64,000 nt of DNA from Owenweeksia sp048267305 (GTDB lineage Bacteria; Bacteroidota; Bacteroidia; Flavobacteriales; Schleiferiaceae), in NCBI GenBank assembly GCA_048267305.1, contig JBLWXT010000013.1:1-64000 (forward strand), read 5' to 3'. Below, in pieces: positions 7,468 through 16,153 of the stretch. The notes under the pieces were generated by a model, which did not search any database, had not been told where the DNA came from, and was given only the letters and a program-made list of their open reading frames with translations. Position 1 is the first letter of the stretch. Every line of letters begins with the position of its first letter. The translations under genes and the position numbers were made by a program.

Positions 7468-9111
7468 TTACATCATACCTCCCATGCCTCCTGGCATTCC
7501 GCCTCCAGGCATTCCACCACCACCGTTATCCTCCTTTGGGATTTCGGTAATAGTAGCTTCAGTAGTTAATAACATACCAGCTACAGAATTAGCATTCTCC
7601 AGGGCTACACGAGTAACTTTGGTAGGATCAATAATTCCGGAAGCCAACATGTTTTCAAACTTATCAGTTTTGGCGTTGTAACCGTAATCGTCTTTTCCTT
7701 CCTTCACTTTATTCACGATTACTGAACCTTCCTGACCAGCATTTTCCACAATCTGACGAAGAGGCTCTTCAACAGCACGGGCAATAATAGCCATACCTGT
7801 AGTCTCATCATCGTTATCGCCTTTCATGTCGGCCAAAGCCAAAGCAGCGCGCACTAGTGCTACACCACCACCAGGCACGATACCTTCTTCGATGGCTGCA
7901 CGGGTAGCAGCAAGAGCATCATCCACACGGTCTTTCTTCTCTTTCATTTCCACCTCGCTGGCAGCACCTACATATAGTACAGCAACACCACCGGCAAGTT
8001 TAGCCAAACGCTCCTGCAACTTCTCACGATCGTAATCGGAAGTAGTAGCCTCAATCTGAGCTTTGATTTGATTTACACGAGCTTTGATGTCGTCACCAGA
8101 ACCTGCTCCATTTACAATAGTGGTATTGTCTTTATCGATAGTCACTTTTTCAGCGGTACCCAACATTTCCACGGTTGCATTCTCTAATTTGAAACCTGCA
8201 TCTTCAGAAATCACGGTACCACCGGTAAGGATGGCGATATCTTCCAACATGGCTTTTCTGCGATCTCCAAAACCTGGAGCTTTAACAGCAGCTACTTTCA
8301 GGCTACCGCGGATTTTGTTTACTACCAGGGTAGCCAACGCTTCTCCGTCAAGGTCTTCAGAAATAATAACAAGTGGCTTTCCACTTTGAGCAACAGGCTC
8401 CAATACAGGAAGCAATTCCTTCATATTGCTGATCTTCTTATCGTAGATCAAAATATAAGGGCTATCCATTTCGGTGATCATCTTCTCGCTATCGGTAACG
8501 AAGTATGGAGAAAGATATCCGCGGTCAAACTGCATACCTTCCACTATGTCCACATAGGTTTCAGTTCCCTTAGCTTCCTCAACGGTAATAACACCTTCCT
8601 TCTTCACTTTACCCATAGCCTCGGCTATAAGCTTACCAATGGTAGGGTCGTTATTGGCAGAAATAGAAGCCACCTGCTCAATCTTATCAGTACTATCGCC
8701 AACTTCCTTAGACTGCTTGCGAAGGTTTGCAATGATAATATCAACGGCTTTATCCATTCCGCGCTTAATGTCCATCGGAGACGCACCGGCAGCAACGTTT
8801 TTCATACCATGGGTATAAATTGCCTGAGCCAATACGGTTGCTGTGGTAGTACCATCTCCAGCAACATCAGCAGTTTTGCTGGCTACTTCCTTTACCATTT
8901 GGGCTCCAAGGTTTTCAACCTTGTCTTCCAGTTCAATTTCCCTGGCTACTGATACACCATCCTTGGTTACTGAAGGAGCACCAAATGATTTCTCAATAAC
9001 TACATTTCGACCTTTTGGCCCAAGGGTTACTTTCACGGCATTTGCCAATTGATCAACCCCTCTTTTCAAGGCGTCTCTCGCCTCAAGATTAAATTTTATG
9101 TCTTTAGCCAT
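7468..9111 (-). CDS. groEL: Chaperonin GroEL (60 kDa)
   Basis: 547 residues, full length, starting MAKDIKFNLEARDALKRG. All group I chaperonin signatures are present: TLGPKGRNVVIEKSFG, DVAGDGTTTATVLAQ (the ATPase motif with its catalytic Asp), GVAVLYVGAASEVEMKEKKDR, and the C-terminal GGM tail, here glycine- and methionine-rich. It forms the double-ring folding chamber with GroES in the cytoplasm. It follows groES by 50 bases and ends at a strong terminator. No irregularity is seen. Confidence 0.98.
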   Translation of the reverse strand: MAKDIKFNLEARDALKRGVDQLANAVKVTLGPKGRNVVIEKSFGAPSVTKDGVSVAREIELEDKVENLGAQMVKEVASKTADVAGDGTTTATVLAQAIYTHGMKNVAAGASPMDIKRGMDKAVDIIIANLRKQSKEVGDSTDKIEQVASISANNDPTIGKLIAEAMGKVKKEGVITVEEAKGTETYVDIVEGMQFDRGYLSPYFVTDSEKMITEMDSPYILIYDKKISNMKELLPVLEPVAQSGKPLVIISEDLDGEALATLVVNKIRGSLKVAAVKAPGFGDRRKAMLEDIAILTGGTVISEDAGFKLENATVEMLGTAEKVTIDKDNTTIVNGAGSGDDIKARVNQIKAQIEATTSDYDREKLQERLAKLAGGVAVLYVGAASEVEMKEKKDRVDDALAATRAAIEEGIVPGGGVALVRAALALADMKGDNDDETTGMAIIARAVEEPLRQIVENAGQEGSVIVNKVKEGKDDYGYNAKTDKFENMLASGIIDPTKVTRVALENANSVAGMLLTTEATITEIPKEDNGGGGMPGGGMPGGMGGMM

Positions 9112-9161
9112 GGCTAAAATTTAATTTTAATGATTATTAAATTGTTTGATTGAAATTCGGG

Positions 9162-9443
9162 TTAGCCGATAACAGCAAAAATGTCAGCCTCTCTCATGAT
9201 AAGGTAATCCTTACCATCATGCTTAATTTCAGTACCACCGTACTTTCCGTAAAGTACAACATCACCGGTTTTTACGGTCATGGGTTCATCTACCTTACCG
9301 TTTCCCACAGCTACCACTACTCCTTGTTGTGGTTTTTCCTGTGCTGTATCAGGAATAATGATTCCCGAAGCGGTTTTTGTTTCAGCAGCACTTGGCTCTA
9401 CCAACACTCTGTCTGCTAAGGGGCGAAGATTAATTTCGGCCAT
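9162..9443 (-). CDS. groES: Co-chaperonin GroES (10 kDa)
   Basis: 93 residues, the normal length. The N-terminal signature NLRPLADRVLVEP, the mobile-loop region near residues 18-32 (ETKTASGIIIP) and the core VVAVGNG and GDVVLYGKYGGTEIK are present. It caps the GroEL ring. It is first in the groES-groEL operon. No CIRCE operator is visible upstream. A weak sigma-54-like element at about 9501-9516 is treated as a separate observation. Confidence 0.97.
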   Translation of the reverse strand: MAEINLRPLADRVLVEPSAAETKTASGIIIPDTAQEKPQQGVVVAVGNGKVDEPMTVKTGDVVLYGKYGGTEIKHDGKDYLIMREADIFAVIG

Positions 9444-9545
9444 CTTTATTCTTTATTTTAAAAGTTAAACTTAATGTTAGAATTTATCTAGCAGCGCTCA
9501 GTCAGAAAGTGTGCCAATGCCTTACCCTGACAAGTATGTAACAAA

Positions 9546-9577
9546 AAATGCCACCTCTGCTGACAGGGTGGCATTTT
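9546..9577 (-). terminator. Terminator of the DUF4412 gene
   Basis: AAAATGCCACC pairs with GGTGGCATTTT across an 11-base loop (about 9546-9577). On the minus strand it lies downstream of the stop at 9618 and is followed by a T-run. It insulates groES from the gene before it. Confidence 0.8.
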
Positions 9578-9617
9578 AGCTCATCAAGAAGGTTAGATTA
9601 ACGGTTCAAAGGGGGTA

Positions 9618-10331
9618 TTAATTTAGCTTCATGATACTAAACCCTTCCGTAGAAATGGAAGAGGCTTTATCCTTATTAATGGCAGTTACCTGCACTACAA
9701 ATTTTTGGTCAGTACCTTTTCCGTTTGGCCAGGAGTTTATTTCCATGGGAAATCCTGAAGGCATGTCTCCACCATATTTTTGCCCCATCCCCTGCATTTT
9801 ACTGAAGGCGTCAAAAAAGCTTGACATCTTTAAATCTTCAGCCACCCATGCAGTGCTGTAGCTTTTATCACTGTTAATCTCATATTCGTAGCACTTATGC
9901 CCCAGTATTGTTTTTGTTTTTCCCGTTTTTGTCATTTCTCCATTTACCTTGCCCGCGGCTGAACCATCTGCTGTGGCTTCCTGAGATTCCATTTTACTCA
10001 AATTATATTGCATCCCCATTTTCATTCCGCCCTGGCTAATAAGGGTAGTAAGGGTATTATCATTGGCGTCCATAATAATCCTGGCAGCCATACTTTGGCC
10101 ATGAGTGTTAATTTCCATGATATAACCGAGATGATCATGCTCTTTGGAAGCGTAAAACTTCATATCAGAATTAGTTTTTTGAGTAGCTCCTTCAAACTCC
10201 TTCATTTCCATCACCACCTCACTATCGAAGTTGTAAACGGTTTCGGCCTTACTATCTGCCGTAAGGCTAAATACAGAGAGAAGGGATAGTGTTACTGAAA
10301 TTACTGTGGTACTGGTATTCATGAAATTCAT
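9618..10331 (-). CDS. DUF4412-like secreted protein
   Basis: 237 residues with a signal peptide (about 1-29, ending SKAE). The mature part shows a pattern I associate with DUF4412: paired strands around MKFYASKEHDHLGYIMEI, RIIMDANDNTLTTLISQGG, then KTKTILGHKCYEYE and TAWVAEDLKM. Members are presumed envelope lipid- or protein-binding beta proteins with no proven function. It stands alone between secG and groES with its own terminator. Start at residue 1 or residue 4 (ATG at 10322) cannot be told apart. Confidence 0.7.
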   Translation of the reverse strand: MNFMNTSTTVISVTLSLLSVFSLTADSKAETVYNFDSEVVMEMKEFEGATQKTNSDMKFYASKEHDHLGYIMEINTHGQSMAARIIMDANDNTLTTLISQGGMKMGMQYNLSKMESQEATADGSAAGKVNGEMTKTGKTKTILGHKCYEYEINSDKSYSTAWVAEDLKMSSFFDAFSKMQGMGQKYGGDMPSGFPMEINSWPNGKGTDQKFVVQVTAINKDKASSISTEGFSIMKLN

Positions 10332-10475
10332 TGGATTTGAAGTTTGTAAAATTAGCTTACAAGATAGCTATTGCTATCATTATAGAGCAAGCTGCACAGG
10401 GGCTGCTTAAAAGTGCTATCTGAATGATTAACCTGTATCAGGGTACCATACCCACAAAGGTTTGGATCAAAAAAA

Positions 10476-10504
10476 AACCCCTCGTTACCGAAGGGCTTTT
10501 CAAA
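10476..10504 (-). terminator. secG operon terminator
   Basis: On the minus strand CCCTTCG pairs with CGAGGGG (one G-U pair) around GTAA, followed by a run of nine T. It ends the miaB-to-secG transcript. Confidence 0.8.
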
Positions 10505-10525
10505 TATTATAAAGCTTGTGGCTTA

Positions 10526-10879
10526 CTATTCAACTTCCTCTGGCAAATCAGCAGCAGGAGCAATTTGATTACTTGGAGGAACTACAACCGGGTTTTCATT
10601 CAACTCCTTGCTGATTTCTGACTGCTCTTCAAGAGGACCTGAAGCACTACGTGGACTTACCATTACATTCATCCCCAGCACAAGAGCAACAAGCACAATT
10701 GCCAATACCCAGGTACCGCGATCAAGAAAATCGGTAGTCTTTTTTACACCACCAAAAAGCTGAGTACCTCCGCCACCAAAAGATGAACTAAGGCCACCCC
10801 CCTTAGGGTTTTGAACCAATATGATGATTACAAGCAGCACACAGCTGATGATAATTAGAGATACGAGTAGTATTGACAT
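10526..10879 (-). CDS. secG: Preprotein translocase subunit SecG
   Basis: 117 residues with two membrane helices (about 4-20 and 57-75) flanking the SecG signature LVQNPKGGGLSSSFGGGG and TDFLDRGTWVLA. It is part of the SecYEG channel in the inner membrane. The C-terminal tail of about 40 residues is acidic and proline-rich, which is usual for flavobacterial SecG. It is last in the run lptE / TPR protein / secG. Confidence 0.95.
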   Translation of the reverse strand: MSILLVSLIIISCVLLVIIILVQNPKGGGLSSSFGGGGTQLFGGVKKTTDFLDRGTWVLAIVLVALVLGMNVMVSPRSASGPLEEQSEISKELNENPVVVPPSNQIAPAADLPEEVE

Positions 10880-10888
10880 AATTACTTC

Positions 10889-12352
10889 TTATTTACTATT
10901 AATCAGAAATCTGACCTCTGAAATTTGGTCGGCAAAGAAACTACTTTTTTCGGGATATTTCAATTTCAATATTTCGAAAGCCTTTATCGCCTTTTCATAG
11001 TGCTTTTGACTGATGTAAACCTTTGCCAGGGTTTCAGTTACCAGCATATCGTCATTTTCTCCACCATATTTTCCCGGATTGATTTCGGGCTTATCAATGG
11101 GCGGTGAATATAAATTCTTACGTTTAATCTCAGGCAGTTTTTCTACAAAAGAATCAAGTAACTCCAGTTTTTTGGACAGAGGCAGCTTTCGCTTATCCTC
11201 GTTCTCTTCAGCAACTTCAGGTTTCTCAGTGTCAGGCTCAGCCTCTCTTTTCTTTAATATTTGTAGCCATTCGGCAAAGGAGTGTTTCTCTGAACTATGA
11301 TCTACTGGCTCTTCAACTTTCGGTTCAACAAAAGGGGTTAGCTCTTCTTGCACCGGCAAATAAGCCTCTTCCTCTTCAATTTGAAAAACGGGTTCAGGAA
11401 CTTCCTCATCAATAGTAAAAACTATTGGGCTCTCCATCTCAGCCGGCAACTCTTCCAACTCATTAGCTGAAGGAGTTTCAACAACTACATCTTGTGTAGC
11501 AGGTAAATCCACCTGAACAACAGCTTCAGCCAATGGCAAGTCCAATGGCACCTCACTTACAGGCTCGGGCTCCCCAACTGAGGACTGCTTCACTTCTGCC
11601 TCTTCGGGTACAATAGGCTGCTCAAAAATTGGATCAGGAGTAACCGAATCATTAACGGGCAGAACCGGTTCTTCCTCTATTGATTGCTCAACTGGCGGCT
11701 CAATAACTGGCGCTGGTTCTTCCTCTTTAACTTCTTCCTTAACGGGGAAATCAGGAGCAGCAGGTGCCTCCACAATATGACCGGCTTTCCTGCTGGCCAT
11801 TTCTTCCCGTATTCTTTTATTCTCGGCCAAAATGGCCTGTACCTTTTCCCTTGGTGATAGTCCTGTTAAATCCAACTTTTGTTGAGGCAACTCCTTTACC
11901 TCAGACCTGGGGCTAACCGCAATCTTTTGGGTTACGGGCTTCAAATCAGGCTCATGCCTGGTTTCCAAGGGCTGAGATGTCATTTCCACTGGAGGTTCTG
12001 GTTTTATAGTGGCCTCTAATTGAGATATAAGAGGATCCTTTTCGGGTACGGGATCTGCAACAACCTTTTTACCTGAATCCATGGGCTGAGTAATCACGGT
12101 GGTTGTACCTACTTCCTCTGCGTCTCTTTCAAAGAGATCAAAAAGAACAGATCGATCATCAGTAAGAATAGACGTTTTAGCCAATTGCCGGCTAAATAAA
12201 TATTCGCTGGACTGGCTAAGACGCATGCTGTAAAGCAACTGAACGGGCTGACTGTATGGATACTCCATTGAAAGCTTCTTGAGCTCATCCACCGGAATTT
12301 TTTCAACTTCCTGCGGATTTTCTAAAAGTTTTATGAAGTCTTTAGCGTCCAA
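10889..12352 (-). CDS. TPR protein with long acidic proline-rich linker
   Basis: 487 residues. Residues 1-75 form a conserved helical N-terminus (DELKKLSMEYPYSQPVQLLY). Residues about 95-370 are low complexity and rich in Glu, Pro and Val (repeats of EEPV- and PEPV-type), probably disordered. The C-terminus holds at least one tetratricopeptide repeat (TLAKVYISQKHYEKAIKAFE). No signal peptide, so cytoplasmic. It sits one base after lptE and ten bases before secG, as in many flavobacteria; the function is unknown. Confidence 0.85.
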   Translation of the reverse strand: MDAKDFIKLLENPQEVEKIPVDELKKLSMEYPYSQPVQLLYSMRLSQSSEYLFSRQLAKTSILTDDRSVLFDLFERDAEEVGTTTVITQPMDSGKKVVADPVPEKDPLISQLEATIKPEPPVEMTSQPLETRHEPDLKPVTQKIAVSPRSEVKELPQQKLDLTGLSPREKVQAILAENKRIREEMASRKAGHIVEAPAAPDFPVKEEVKEEEPAPVIEPPVEQSIEEEPVLPVNDSVTPDPIFEQPIVPEEAEVKQSSVGEPEPVSEVPLDLPLAEAVVQVDLPATQDVVVETPSANELEELPAEMESPIVFTIDEEVPEPVFQIEEEEAYLPVQEELTPFVEPKVEEPVDHSSEKHSFAEWLQILKKREAEPDTEKPEVAEENEDKRKLPLSKKLELLDSFVEKLPEIKRKNLYSPPIDKPEINPGKYGGENDDMLVTETLAKVYISQKHYEKAIKAFEILKLKYPEKSSFFADQISEVRFLINSK

Positions 12353-12353
12353 A

Positions 12354-12854
12354 TCACCAGTTTCCTATAGATTGATTCAAGATGTTTTCGGCAAGTTCCT
12401 GAGTTATCACTTCTATCAACTCACCTTCCACGGCTGAAATATCGGCATTTGCATCAAAATCAGCATAGCGGGAAAAGCGTTTTTCAAAACTTTTCTCTTC
12501 TTCTAGCTTATTGGTAAAAATCACATTCACATCTATGGTCAGTCGGTTTTGCGCCACCTTTCCAATCTCACTCGCCTGAGCACTAATTGGCTTTATGCTG
12601 TAGCCAACTATTGAACCCTCAAACTGAAGATCGCCACCTCGCTCGGTAAGTTCAAGAGAAGTTTGCTGCACGAAGATATCGCGAAGTTTTTCCGTAAAAT
12701 TCTGACTTAACTGAGGCTGGACCAAATCTGCGTAATTCGGAAAAAACGCTACCGACACACTTTTGGCATCTCCAACATCTCCCCCTGTAAAGGAATAACC
12801 ACCACTACAAGCAGTAAGCAGGGACAAAGAAAAAAGGGCTATAAAATTTCTCAC
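12354..12854 (-). CDS. lptE: LptE-family LPS-assembly lipoprotein
   Basis: 166 residues. Lipobox LLTAC puts the lipidated cysteine at residue 16; GGYSFTGG follows, the typical Bacteroidota LptE start. The body has the LptE fold pattern (KSVSVAFFPNYADL, LRDIFVQQTSLELTERGGDLQFEGSI, NRLTIDVNVIFTNK). LptE plugs LptD in the outer membrane and helps deliver lipopolysaccharide. It overlaps the sigma-54 activator gene by four bases and precedes the TPR protein by one. Confidence 0.88.
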   Translation of the reverse strand: MRNFIALFSLSLLTACSGGYSFTGGDVGDAKSVSVAFFPNYADLVQPQLSQNFTEKLRDIFVQQTSLELTERGGDLQFEGSIVGYSIKPISAQASEIGKVAQNRLTIDVNVIFTNKLEEEKSFEKRFSRYADFDANADISAVEGELIEVITQELAENILNQSIGNW

Positions 12855-14110
12855 TGTAAATCGTATTGTTTGATTTTGCGATACAAAGTACGTTCCGAAA
12901 TACCCAATTCATCAGCGGCATTTTTGCGCTTACCATTATTTCGCTCCAGCGATTTCTTTATCAGCTCCAGTTCTTTCTCCTGTAACGACAGGCTTTCCTC
13001 CTCCACCGTCTCATGTTCGGTATCATAGGTTTCGGTATGCAATTCGGTATCACCATCCTTATAGATGGGCAAATACTTAGCATCACCCTCACTTTTTGCT
13101 TCTGACTTGGCGTCACCACCATACACCTTGTGTATCAGACTTGAATTGTCCTTTTCAAAATTTTCATGAACACCTTCCTTAATCAGCTCCAGCGTCAGTT
13201 TTTTCAGATCATGTAAATCGGCCTTCATGTCAAAAAGTATTTTGTACATGATTTCGCGTTCGCTGGAAAAATCGCCTGATGAACTCTCTCCTCCCTTATT
13301 ATAAAGGGCAGGCAATTCACTTTTCCCTATGGTGGGAAGATAAGTCATGAGGGTTTGTCCATCAATTTCCCTGTCGGTTTCCACCACAGAAAGCTGCTCG
13401 GCCAGGTTTCTCAGCTGGCGGATATTTCCCGGCCAGCGGAAGCTTCGCAACATTTCCACGGCATCTGGCGTAAGCCTCACCTGAGGAACATGGTATTTAT
13501 CAGAGAAGTCGGCCACAAATTTTCTGAATATCAAATGAATATCCTCCTGCCTTTCCCGTAAGGGGGGAATATTAATTTCCACAGTATTGAGACGGTAGTA
13601 TAAATCTTCCCTAAACTTGTTTTTTCGGATGGCGGTCAGCAAGTCCACATTGGTGGCAGCTACAATACGCACATCGGTTTTCTGGGCTTTTGACGATCCC
13701 ACCTTTATAAACTCGCCCGTTTCCAAAACGCGAAGTAAGCGAACCTGAGTGCTCATGGGCAGCTCCCCTACTTCATCCAAAAATATGGTTCCCCCATCGG
13801 CTTCCTCAAAGTATCCTTTTCGGGCTGCAGTTGCCCCTGTAAATGATCCTTTCTCATGACCAAAAAGCTCGCTATCTATTGTTCCCTCCGGGATAGCTCC
13901 GCAGTTTACCGCTATGTAGGGGTTGTGTTTACGGTGCGACTGGCTGTGAATAATCCGGGGAATGGCTTCCTTTCCCACTCCACTTTCGCCACTCACCAAT
14001 ACTGAGATATCGGTAGATGAAACCTGTAAGGCTTTGTTAAGCGCCCGCTCCAACAGTGCTGAGGAACCGATAATTCCAAAGCGTTGCTTTATTTCCTGAA
14101 GACTACTCAT
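12851..14110 (-). CDS. Sigma-54-dependent transcriptional activator without receiver domain
   Basis: 419 residues. The AAA+ domain begins almost at once: Walker A GESGVGKE (41-48), the sigma-54 contact loop GSFTGA (88-93, Ser in place of the common Ala), Walker B TIFLDE (108-113) and arginine-finger region FREDLYYRLN. A Fis-type helix-turn-helix closes the protein (KRKNAADELGISERTLYRKIKQY). There is no N-terminal sensory domain, so control must come from partner proteins or expression level. Residues about 255-375 form an unassigned linker. The ATG overlaps the upstream stop (TAATG). Targets are unknown; this gene is a conserved neighbour of lptE and secG in flavobacteria. Confidence 0.92.
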   Translation of the reverse strand: MSSLQEIKQRFGIIGSSALLERALNKALQVSSTDISVLVSGESGVGKEAIPRIIHSQSHRKHNPYIAVNCGAIPEGTIDSELFGHEKGSFTGATAARKGYFEEADGGTIFLDEVGELPMSTQVRLLRVLETGEFIKVGSSKAQKTDVRIVAATNVDLLTAIRKNKFREDLYYRLNTVEINIPPLRERQEDIHLIFRKFVADFSDKYHVPQVRLTPDAVEMLRSFRWPGNIRQLRNLAEQLSVVETDREIDGQTLMTYLPTIGKSELPALYNKGGESSSGDFSSEREIMYKILFDMKADLHDLKKLTLELIKEGVHENFEKDNSSLIHKVYGGDAKSEAKSEGDAKYLPIYKDGDTELHTETYDTEHETVEEESLSLQEKELELIKKSLERNNGKRKNAADELGISERTLYRKIKQYDLQ

Positions 14111-14511
14111 TATAATATATGCTTTGATTCAATGGCTTTATCCTGATGTATCAGGTTGCCCGTTCTTTTGTTAGTTACATATGGCTTAAATGCCTTTATA
14201 GTAATATAACTGGCGGTTGGCAGCGCCTGCGGCAATGTTACCTGCTTCGTTCTTCCACTGCCTATGCCTTCCCAAATCATTTTGTCAGATGCATCATATA
14301 CTTTTAGCTCAAAACCCGTCTGCAGGTTTTCTATACATGCATTTCTGGTGGTATCCAAAATACATATAGTTAGCCTTCCGTCCTTTTTTATTGACTGTTT
14401 TACCACCTCAAAAGAAAGATTGTTATCCACCCAACGATCGCCCACCTTTTCCTGAGCCATCATGGTAAAGGAGGAAATCAGTAACAGTAGTGGTGCAAAT
14501 ATTTTCTTCAT
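14110..14511 (-). CDS. Small secreted protein, unknown function
   Basis: 133 residues from the ATG at 14511, giving signal peptide MKKIFAPLLLLISSFTMMAQ. The longer frame reaches into miaB and is rejected. The mature part (about 113 residues) looks like one small beta sandwich (FELKVYDASDKMIWEG, then TLPQALPTASYITIKAF). It lies 40 bases after miaB and overlaps the next start by one base, so it belongs to the operon. No family recognised. Confidence 0.7.
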   Translation of the reverse strand: MKKIFAPLLLLISSFTMMAQEKVGDRWVDNNLSFEVVKQSIKKDGRLTICILDTTRNACIENLQTGFELKVYDASDKMIWEGIGSGRTKQVTLPQALPTASYITIKAFKPYVTNKRTGNLIHQDKAIESKHIL

Positions 14512-14551
14512 TTCTGTATTTGTTTTGGCATTGCCCCTTGTCGGGATGTAT

Positions 14552-15994
14552 CTATAGAACCCTTGTACCCAGCAAGGTTGCTGTAGTGCAATCTTCAATT
14601 TTTACGTTTACAAAATCACCAGGACTTTCATTTCCCTTAGGAAAAACCACCACGTGATTGTAGGTTGTTCTGCCATACCATTCAGTGTCTGATTTTTTTG
14701 AGGTGCCCTCTATCAAAACCTCTTCCACTTTTCCCAGGTGTCTTTTATTGCTTTCTGCAGATAACCTTCTTTGCACCTGAATAATTTCATCCAATCTGCG
14801 TTTCTTCACCTCTATCGGAATGTCGTCTTCCATTTTCCTTTCTGCGTAGGTGTTGGGTCTTTCAGAATAATAGAACATATAACCGTAATCATAACCAACA
14901 TATTCCATCAAACTCAAGGTTTCCTGATGATCTGCCTCCGTTTCGGTAGGAAAACCGGTGATTATATCCTGCGAAATACCGCATCCCGGAATTATTTTCT
15001 TAATCCTGTCTACCAAAGCCATGTACTCCTCGCGGTTATGCCCGCGATTCATTAGTTTTAGTATGCGGCTACTGCCGGACTGAACGGGCAGGTGGATGTA
15101 TTTACAGATGTTGTCATACTTTGCTATGGCGTGTAGCACATCATCGCTCATATCCTGTGGGTTGGAAGTACTAAAGCGAATACGCATACCGGGAACCGCT
15201 TCGGCCACCAAGGCAAGTAACTGGGCAAAATCAACTGCAGAAGCTTTTGCACCTTCACTGGCTTTAACAAAGTCTTTTTTAAGACCACCGCCATACCATA
15301 AGTAAGAATCCACATTTTGGCCAAGGAGGGTGATTTCCTTATAGCCTTTGCTTTCCAGATCGCGCACCTCCTCCAAAATAGTTTGAGGATTGCGACTTCT
15401 TTCCCTGCCACGGGTAAAAGGCACTACACAAAACGTACACATATTATCGCAACCGCGGGTGATGGATACAAATGCCGAAACGCCATTATGCCCAAGCCTT
15501 ACCGGACTTACATCGCCATAGGTTTCCTCTTTGGAGAGAAGTACGTTTACCGCTTTTCTTCCGGAATCAATTTCCTTAACAAGATTAGGAAGATCGCGAT
15601 AGGCATCCGGGCCAACCACCATGTCCACAAGTTTTTCCTCATCAAGCAATTGACTCTTGAGGCGTTCCGCCATACATCCCAATACTCCAATCTTCATTTC
15701 CGGCTTTTTAGCCTTCATTTTGTGGAAGTTAGTCAAGCGATTCCTTACTGTTTGCTCCGCTTTATCACGAATAGAACAAGTATTTAGTAAAACAAGATCG
15801 GCTTCCTCCACATTACGGGTGGTTCCATATCCCTCTTTAGTAAGGATGGAAGCGACAATTTCACTATCGGAAAAGTTCATCTGACAACCATAGCTCTCTA
15901 TGTAAAGCTTCTTTGCAGTATGCTCACGTTCAATCACCAAGGCTTCGCCCTGACGATTCTCTTCCATCATTTCTTTAGTATCTGTATTGTGCAT
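14552..15994 (-). CDS. miaB: tRNA-2-methylthio-N6-dimethylallyladenosine synthase MiaB
   Basis: 480 residues from the ATG at 15994. The UPF0004 domain has its three cluster cysteines in YGCQMN, LNTCSIRD and LGCMAE. The radical-SAM motif is CDNMCTFC within TRGCDNMCTFCVVPFTRGRERSR-like sequence, and a TRAM domain ends the protein. It adds the methylthio group to i6A37 of tRNAs reading UNN codons, using two iron-sulfur clusters. The longer frame from 16033 begins upstream of the -7 box and cannot be transcribed from it. Divergent from topA. Confidence 0.95.
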   Translation of the reverse strand: MHNTDTKEMMEENRQGEALVIEREHTAKKLYIESYGCQMNFSDSEIVASILTKEGYGTTRNVEEADLVLLNTCSIRDKAEQTVRNRLTNFHKMKAKKPEMKIGVLGCMAERLKSQLLDEEKLVDMVVGPDAYRDLPNLVKEIDSGRKAVNVLLSKEETYGDVSPVRLGHNGVSAFVSITRGCDNMCTFCVVPFTRGRERSRNPQTILEEVRDLESKGYKEITLLGQNVDSYLWYGGGLKKDFVKASEGAKASAVDFAQLLALVAEAVPGMRIRFSTSNPQDMSDDVLHAIAKYDNICKYIHLPVQSGSSRILKLMNRGHNREEYMALVDRIKKIIPGCGISQDIITGFPTETEADHQETLSLMEYVGYDYGYMFYYSERPNTYAERKMEDDIPIEVKKRRLDEIIQVQRRLSAESNKRHLGKVEEVLIEGTSKKSDTEWYGRTTYNHVVVFPKGNESPGDFVNVKIEDCTTATLLGTRVL

Positions 15995-16017
15995 AAATGC
16001 TATATATAAAAGGAGTG

Positions 16018-16025
16018 CAAAAGTA
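16018..16025 (-). promoter_or_regulatory. miaB -7 promoter element
   Basis: The minus strand reads TACTTTTG, a perfect TAnnTTTG match, 23 bases before the ATG at 15994. It lies inside the longer open frame and so decides the miaB start. A divergent element for topA, TTACTTTG at 16112-16119 on the plus strand, is a weaker match. Confidence 0.5.
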
Positions 16026-16153
16026 CAATTCACAAAGCGGTGGTGCCAGTTTGGCAGGATTTTTCTAAAACGCTCTTCTTCAATTTTATACCAACTGAAA
16101 AAACATTTGATTTACTTTGTCCCATCAAAACGCCCAAAATAAACCCTTCACAT

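Noticed and set aside
9444..9545. CIRCE heat-shock operator upstream of groES
   Set aside because: The stretch around 9490-9512 has fragments resembling the half-sites, but no TTAGCACTC/GAGTGCTAA pair with a 9-base spacer.
15995..16060. Sigma-54-like TGGCAC upstream of miaB
   Set aside because: On the minus strand TGGCAC is present, but the -12 half has no GC at the required spacing, while a good -7 box lies at 16018-16025.
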